Shown here: piece after piece, positions 30,740 through 35,158 of the stretch
How the letters are laid out: each line of letters begins with the position of its first letter
Position numbering within the stretch: the first letter of the stretch is position 1
NCBI GenBank assembly: GCA_003221085.1
Contig: QHUD01000204.1
Span: forward strand, 768-35,925
Direction of reading: 5' to 3'
Length of the DNA stretch: 35,158 nt
DNA from: Gemmatimonadota bacterium
Lineage (GTDB): Bacteria; Gemmatimonadota; Gemmatimonadetes; Gemmatimonadales; GWC2-71-9
Made by a program: the position numbers and the translations under genes
The notes under the pieces: model-generated
Database searches by the model: none
What the model saw: the letters and a program-made list of their open reading frames with translations, nothing else
Told to the model about the DNA's origin: nothing

Positions 30740-32125
30740 ATGACACGAGTCCTCGTCGTAGACGACGAACCCGGCCTGCGCCAGTCGCTCGGCCTATTGC
30801 TGGCGGACGCCGGTTACGACGTGGTGGCCGAGGGTAACGGGACGCGAGCGCTCGAGCGCGCGCTCGCCGAGTCGTTCGACCTGGTGCTGTGCGACGTGCG
30901 AATGCCAGAGATGGAGGGGCTGGCCTTCCTGCGCGCTTACAAAGGACGAGGTGGTACGGCCCTGGTCATCATGATGAGCGCCTACGGCGGCGAGGAAGCG
31001 GCGCTCGCGGCCATGAAGGAGGGCGCGTACGACTACATCCCCAAGCCGTTCCGGCCGGACGAGGTCGTCCTCACCCTTCGCAAGGCGGAGGAGCGGGAGC
31101 GGCTAGGGCGCACCATCGCGACACTAAGGGCACAGTTAGATAGCGCTCCTGCAGCCCGGGCGCTGATTGCCGAGAGCCCGGCCATGCGACAAGCCCTGGA
31201 GATCGTGGCGCGCGTGGCGGGTCATCCCACGACGGTACTGATCACGGGCGAGCGCGGCACCGGCAAGGAGGTCATCGCGCAAGCGATCCACCGAGCCAGT
31301 GCCCGCGCGGCGGGCCCGTTCGTGGCGGTGAACTGCGCCGCGATTCCCGACACGCTGCTCGAGTCGGAGCTGTTCGGCTACGTGAAGGGGGCGTTCACCG
31401 GGGCCGCCGCGGATCGTCCGGGGCTGTTCGAGCAAGCCGATGGCGGAACCCTCCTGCTCGACGAGGTGGGCGAGCTGCCGCTGGCGCTCCAGGCAAAGCT
31501 GCTGCGCGTGCTGCAGGAGAATGAGATCCGCCGGGTGGGAGACCAGAAGACGCGGCGCGTCGACGTGCGACTGCTCGCGGCGACTGCCAAGGACCTCGGC
31601 GCCGAGGCGGCGTCCGGCCGGTTTCGACACGATCTCCTGGACCGCTTGAACGTCGTGGCCATTCACCTGCGCCCGCTGTCCGAACGGCGCGCCGACATCG
31701 CGCCCCTGGCGGCGCATTTTGCTGCCCGGCTTGCCGGCCGGCTGGGCCGGCGCGTGGCCTTGAGCGAGGCGGCGCTCGCGTGGCTCGGCGAGCAGCCGTG
31801 GCCGGGCAACGTGCGCTCGCTCGAGCACGCCATCGAGCGGGCGGCGGTGCTGTCGGAAAAGGAGGTTCTGGAGCCGAAGGACTTTGGGCCCACCCCGGGC
31901 TTGCGCCCGGGGTCAGCACTGACCCCCGACACGCCACTGACCTCGGGCGCAAGCCCGGGGTTGCCGGAGACCGGGACCCTCAAGCACGCGGTCGAGCTGG
32001 CCGAGCGCCAGGCGATTACCGCAGCTCTCGGGGCGGCGGCAGGCAACCGCCGCGAGGCTGCCAAGCGGCTCGGCGTGAGCCTCCGGACGCTCTTCTACAA
32101 GATGGACCGATACGGCATCGAGTAG
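30740..32125 (+). CDS. sigma-54-dependent response regulator (NtrC family)
   Basis: The 461-residue activator has a receiver domain (acceptor D52, LCDVRMPEMEG; IPKPF lysine), an AAA+ domain with Walker A GERGTGKE, canonical GAFTGA (YVKGAFTGA) and Walker B GGTLLLDEVGE, and a C-terminal Fis-type HTH (NRREAAKRLGVSLRTLFYKM). The linker between AAA+ and HTH (about residues 384-410, TPGLRPGS...LTSGASPGL) is encoded by two inverted copies of the GC palindrome and so appears to be an in-frame insertion. No ribosome-binding site is seen; a short-word repeat sits there instead. It could act on the three pilin sigma-54 promoters along with or instead of PilR. Confidence 0.9.
   Translation: MTRVLVVDDEPGLRQSLGLLLADAGYDVVAEGNGTRALERALAESFDLVLCDVRMPEMEGLAFLRAYKGRGGTALVIMMSAYGGEEAALAAMKEGAYDYIPKPFRPDEVVLTLRKAEERERLGRTIATLRAQLDSAPAARALIAESPAMRQALEIVARVAGHPTTVLITGERGTGKEVIAQAIHRASARAAGPFVAVNCAAIPDTLLESELFGYVKGAFTGAAADRPGLFEQADGGTLLLDEVGELPLALQAKLLRVLQENEIRRVGDQKTRRVDVRLLAATAKDLGAEAASGRFRHDLLDRLNVVAIHLRPLSERRADIAPLAAHFAARLAGRLGRRVALSEAALAWLGEQPWPGNVRSLEHAIERAAVLSEKEVLEPKDFGPTPGLRPGSALTPDTPLTSGASPGLPETGTLKHAVELAERQAITAALGAAAGNRREAAKRLGVSLRTLFYKMDRYGIE
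31893..31960. repeat. inverted pair of GC palindromes inside the sigma-54 activator gene
   Basis: CCCCGGGCTTGCGCCCGGGG followed by TCAG (31893-31916), then after about 20 bases its reverse complement with one change (TGACCTCGGGCGCAAGCCCGGGG at 31938-31960). The first unit is identical to 4257-4276 in ctaA. The two units could fold into one long hairpin. Confidence 0.85.
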
Positions 32126-32258
32126 TGCAGTACTCTGCAGTTATGCAGTATTCTGCAGTACCTCACCGCCTTGCCGAACTATGTAATACAATACAATGCA
32201 ACAACTTACGCTACGGCATAAGGTGTGATAGGGATACTCCACGACTGGAGGCATTGTC
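32126..32258. promoter_or_regulatory. intergenic region with CTGCAGTA words before the minor-pilin operon
   Basis: 32127-32160 contains four imperfect TGCAGTA words (TGCAGTACTCTGCAGTTATG and similar). It is followed by an unusually AT-rich stretch (TATGTAATACAATACAATGC) with a possible promoter TTGCCG (32171-32176), 15-base spacer, TACAAT (32192-32197). No sigma-54 site is seen, so the minor pilins may be driven differently from the major pilins. Confidence 0.45.
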
Positions 32259-32705
32259 ATGCGGCGTTCAGGGTTCACGACCATCGAAATGGTCATCGTG
32301 GTAGTCCTCATCGGCATCATCGCGATGATCGGCTTTCCGAAGATCTCGAAAACGCTCGACAAGACCAACGTGCGCTCGGCGCGGGACGCGGTGGGCACGC
32401 TAGCGGGCACGGCGCGGGCGGCGGCGATCCAGCGGGGCTGCCGCAGCGTGCTGCACTTCACGACGAACACGGTGTGGGTGACCACGGCGTGCCCGACAAA
32501 AGTGGATACGGTCTCGGGAGTCCAGGACCTGTACGCGCGGTTCAAGGTGACGATGAGCGCGTCGCGGGACTCGGTGCAATACGATCCGCGTGGGCTGAGC
32601 ATGGACGGCTTTCCGTCGAACACGGTGGCGCGGCTCACGGGCAGGGTCACGACGAACCAGGACTCGGTAATGATCAACCCGATCGGTAAGGTGGTGCGGC
32701 AATGA
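32259..32705 (+). CDS. minor pilin/pseudopilin, FimT/GspH-like
   Basis: This 148-residue prepilin-like protein has the leader MRRSG, cleavage before F6 and E10 at +5, then the helix TTIEMVIVVVLIGIIAMIGF. The following ARDAVGTLAGTARAAAIQRG and VTTNQDSVMINPIGKV fit the FimT/GspH type, which helps prime pilus assembly and in some species binds DNA. It has a likely ribosome-binding site (CTGGAGG) eight bases before the ATG. It is the first gene of a four-gene minor-pilin operon; its stop overlaps the next start (ATGA). Confidence 0.88.
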   Translation: MRRSGFTTIEMVIVVVLIGIIAMIGFPKISKTLDKTNVRSARDAVGTLAGTARAAAIQRGCRSVLHFTTNTVWVTTACPTKVDTVSGVQDLYARFKVTMSASRDSVQYDPRGLSMDGFPSNTVARLTGRVTTNQDSVMINPIGKVVRQ

Positions 32706-33070
32706 AACGCGAACAGGGCTTCACGATCGTCGAAGTCATCGTCGCGATTCTGGTGCTCACCATTGGCTTGCTGGCGCTCGTGACGTCGGCGGCGCTGGTG
32801 ACGCGGATGATCGGCCGCGGCCAGCGCTCGGCGGTGGCGGCGCAATACGCCCAGCGGCGGCTCGAGATCCTCCGTGCGTCCGGCTGCAAGTCGCAGGCCG
32901 GGGGCAGCGAGGTGATGATGCGCGGATCCGTTCCCGTGGACTCGATCACGTGGCGGTTCGCGAACACGGGGCCAAACCATTGGCAGATCGTGGTGCGCAG
33001 CACGTACCCGACCGCACTCGGCAAGTGGCGGACCGACAGCACGGAGAGTCAGATCTCATGCCTGTTCTAG
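32702..33070 (+). CDS. minor pilin PilV-like
   Basis: This 122-residue protein has the leader MKREQG, cleavage before F7 and E11 at +5, then TIVEVIVAILVLTIGLLALV, the PilV/GspI-type helix. The short C-terminal part contains two cysteines. Overlaps with FimT-like (four bases) and PilW-like (13 bases) show tight coupling. The PilV call is by gene order and N-terminal pattern. Confidence 0.85.
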   Translation: MKREQGFTIVEVIVAILVLTIGLLALVTSAALVTRMIGRGQRSAVAAQYAQRRLEILRASGCKSQAGGSEVMMRGSVPVDSITWRFANTGPNHWQIVVRSTYPTALGKWRTDSTESQISCLF

Positions 33071-33984
33071 CCCGTCGAGGGTTTTCCCTCATCGAACTGA
33101 TGATCGCCCTGGTGCTCCTGGGCCTGGTCTCGGCCGCCGTGTACAAGGTGCTGGTCAACAACCAGCGGGTGTACCTGGCGCAGACGCAGACGATCGACCT
33201 GCAGCAGAACATCCGGGCCGCGGCCGCCATCCTGCCGGCCGAGTTCCGCGAGCTGGACGCGGCCGAGGGCGACATCGCCGCCATGGGCCCAGACTCGATT
33301 CAGATGCGCGCGATGCGGCAGCTCGCGTTCGTGTGCTTGCCGAACCCCCCGCTGGGCGGCGGGATCGGTCAGCTGACCCTCACCGTCCGGCAGACGCCGA
33401 TGTACGGCAACCGCCAGACGTTCTCCCAGAACGACTCGCTCCTGATCTACTGGGAGGGCGACCCGAGCACTCGTAACGACGACAAATGGCTCCCCGCCCA
33501 GGTCAAGACGGTCGCGGCCGGCCCGGTGTGCACCGACAGCGGCGCCAACCACGCGGGCTTCACGTTGACATTCCAGCCGCAGTGGATCAACAACCCCGCG
33601 CTGAACGTCGCCAACGCGATTACGCGCGGCGCTCCCCTGCGTGGCTACGACGCGGTCCTCTATCGGGTCTACCAGGGCGCAGACGGCAACTGGTACCTGG
33701 GTCAGAAGAACCTGTCCCAGGGCGGCACCATCCAGCCGGTGGTGGGACCGCTGACGGACGCCAACGGCGTGACCTTCACCTATTACGACAGTGTCGGGGT
33801 GGTGACCGCCGTTCCGGCGCAAGTCGCGCAGATCCAGATCGTGCTGCGCGCCCGGACCAATTCGCCGATTCGCGGCGCGGACGGGGTGCAGGCATACAAG
33901 GTGGACAGCGTCGTGACTCGTGTCGCGCTGCGGAACAACCCGCGGTGCGGCCCTGGCGCGGCGCCTCCCCGCCAATGCGGTTGA
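33058..33984 (+). CDS. minor pilin PilW-like
   Basis: This 308-residue protein has the leader MPVLARRG, cleavage before F9 and E13 at +5, in FSLIELMIALVLLGLVSAAVY. A long C-terminal domain rich in beta-type sequence follows (for example YDAVLYRVYQGADGNWYLGQ), as in PilW/GspJ proteins. Four cysteines are visible. The ATG at 33058 is chosen because it opens the leader; earlier in-frame codons lie inside the PilV-like gene. Confidence 0.88.
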   Translation: MPVLARRGFSLIELMIALVLLGLVSAAVYKVLVNNQRVYLAQTQTIDLQQNIRAAAAILPAEFRELDAAEGDIAAMGPDSIQMRAMRQLAFVCLPNPPLGGGIGQLTLTVRQTPMYGNRQTFSQNDSLLIYWEGDPSTRNDDKWLPAQVKTVAAGPVCTDSGANHAGFTLTFQPQWINNPALNVANAITRGAPLRGYDAVLYRVYQGADGNWYLGQKNLSQGGTIQPVVGPLTDANGVTFTYYDSVGVVTAVPAQVAQIQIVLRARTNSPIRGADGVQAYKVDSVVTRVALRNNPRCGPGAAPPRQCG

Positions 33985-34018
33985 GGGCGGGTCACACGTG
34001 AACCTCAAGGAGTCGTCT

Positions 34019-35158
34019 ATGAAGCACGTCGTGCAAAACGAGCGCGGTATGGCGCTCGCCATCGCGATCGTCGCCCTCGTCGTCGTGGGCGCGCTCATCG
34101 CCGGCGCGTTCTTCTCGGGCACCCAGGAGCAGCGGGTGGCCGAGAACGTGCGCCGCGTCCAGGCGTCGTTCGGCGTGGCGGAGGAGGGCGTGTACGACAT
34201 CATCCGCACGTGGGACAGCACCGTCGCCGGCGTCCAGAACAAGCAGAAGTACGCCGCGCTGTATCCGTACCCGGCGTTTGGAACCAAGGACACGGTGCGG
34301 TACGGCTGGGAGACGGCCAAGAGCAAGACGGGGAGCTACAGCGGCACGATGTACAAGCTCAACGACGAGCTCTATCTGATCGACATGTCCGCCCAGGACA
34401 CGATGAGCCTCGCGGGGCGCATCCGGGGCGGCGGCGCGAGCCAGCGCCTCGGGCTCCTGGCCCGGATCCGACCCCTGAGCCTTAACACGCAGGCGGCGGT
34501 CACCTCGGGGGGCGACAACGTGGTGGTCGGGAGTGCCAGTATCGACGGCAATGACCATGCACCGGGCGGGTGGGCAGGCTGCCCTCCGCTCGATTCTGCT
34601 AAGGCCGGGATCCGGACGCAGTCGAGCGGAACGGTATCGACCAGCGGGCACCCCACCATTCTCGGGAACCCGCCGGTGCTCAAGGACCCGACGCTCGCCG
34701 ACAGCTCGTTTACCCACTACGGCGACGTGACGTATGCGACGCTGACCCAAAGCGCCAACATCACCGTGCCGGCGCAGAACTTCTCGAGCTCGATCGCCCC
34801 GGCGACCGTGGGCGCGGCCTGCGACTACAGCGTACTGACCAACTGGGGGAGCCCCACGACCCCGACCGGCCCATGCGGCAACTATTTCCCCGTCATCCAC
34901 ATCACGGGGGACGGTGCTGTCATCAACGGGCAGGAAGGCCAGGGCGTGCTGCTCGTCGACGGCAGCCTCAGCGTCCAGGGGGGGTTCCAGTTTTTCGGCG
35001 TCGTGATCGTCAAGGGCTCCCTCAAGACCTCCGGTGGTGGCGGCACTCCGGCCCACTTCTGGGGCACCGTCATGGTGCAGGACACCGCGGCGTTCACCGA
35101 CACCACGAACAACCTGTCCGGCTCTGCCAACCTCCTGTACTCTAAGTGCGCTATTATC
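34019..35158 (+). CDS. PilX-like minor pilus protein, partial at right edge
   Basis: The reading frame from the ATG at 34019 stays open to the window end (380 codons). The N-terminus (MKHVVQNERGMALAIAIVAL, then VVVGALIAGAFFSGTQEQR) is the PilX type: a G before a hydrophobic helix without Glu at +5. Later sequence (TGDGAVINGQEGQGVLLVDG and GGFQFFGVVIVKG) is a beta-helix-like repeat found in long PilX/DUF7305-type proteins. AAGGAG lies nine bases upstream of the ATG; a GTG at 33998 is in frame but lacks that site. It is the fourth gene of the minor-pilin operon. Confidence 0.85.
   Translation, partial: MKHVVQNERGMALAIAIVALVVVGALIAGAFFSGTQEQRVAENVRRVQASFGVAEEGVYDIIRTWDSTVAGVQNKQKYAALYPYPAFGTKDTVRYGWETAKSKTGSYSGTMYKLNDELYLIDMSAQDTMSLAGRIRGGGASQRLGLLARIRPLSLNTQAAVTSGGDNVVVGSASIDGNDHAPGGWAGCPPLDSAKAGIRTQSSGTVSTSGHPTILGNPPVLKDPTLADSSFTHYGDVTYATLTQSANITVPAQNFSSSIAPATVGAACDYSVLTNWGSPTTPTGPCGNYFPVIHITGDGAVINGQEGQGVLLVDGSLSVQGGFQFFGVVIVKGSLKTSGGGGTPAHFWGTVMVQDTAAFTDTTNNLSGSANLLYSKCAII

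Overview
The window is high-GC bacterial chromosome with densely packed genes, many overlapping by 4 bases (ATGA, GTGA or TTGA stop/start overlaps). The gene content (LptF/LptG, an Oar-like TonB-dependent receptor, M28 and M24 peptidases, heme A synthase, full type IV pilus machinery) indicates an aerobic didermic Gram-negative. The mix is most reminiscent of Gemmatimonadota, but that is an inference from style and content, with no marker gene to prove it. No tRNA, rRNA, CRISPR array, insertion sequence or prophage was recognised.

Layout. 1-1979 (minus strand): an operon read right to left, made of an ECF sigma factor with a poly-proline N-terminus, its zinc-finger anti-sigma factor, a DUF92/VTE6-like membrane protein and a geranylgeranyl-reductase-like flavoprotein cut by the window edge. 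2050-9884: a V4R-like protein, an M24 peptidase, heme A synthase (minus strand), a protein with only sigma region 2, an APC permease and a large Oar-like TonB-dependent receptor. 9946-14106: lptG and lptF (minus strand), an M28 peptidase and a ComEA-like helix-hairpin-helix protein. 14198-19449: pilB, a damaged pilT, pilC and an R2lox-like di-metal protein. 19460-20056 (minus strand): an exported JAMM-motif protein.

20264-35158 is the most interesting part. It holds pilS/pilR, a SAM methyltransferase, a polyprenyl-phosphate-sugar-synthase-like GT2 enzyme, two tandem TMTC-like GT-C membrane proteins, three tandem near-identical type IV pilin genes, a second histidine kinase with a sigma-54 activator, and a minor-pilin operon (FimT/GspH, PilV, PilW, PilX-like). 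Each pilin gene has a good sigma-54 -24/-12 promoter. Each also has a conserved box whose start lies exactly 124 bases before the -12 GC, although the sequence between is strongly diverged. The pilin genes are almost identical except for one short window in the middle. In copies 2 and 3 that window also breaks the reading frame, in the same direction.

A coherent reading is that PilR and/or the second activator drive sigma-54 transcription of a homogenised pilin array. PilB, PilC and the minor pilins assemble the pilus. The GT2 plus TMTC-like pair may glycosylate exported proteins, perhaps the pilins. Several interruptions (pilT, pilins 2 and 3) could be real or could be assembly errors; raw reads would decide. 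A second theme is a short GC-rich palindrome that appears inside coding sequences in frame.
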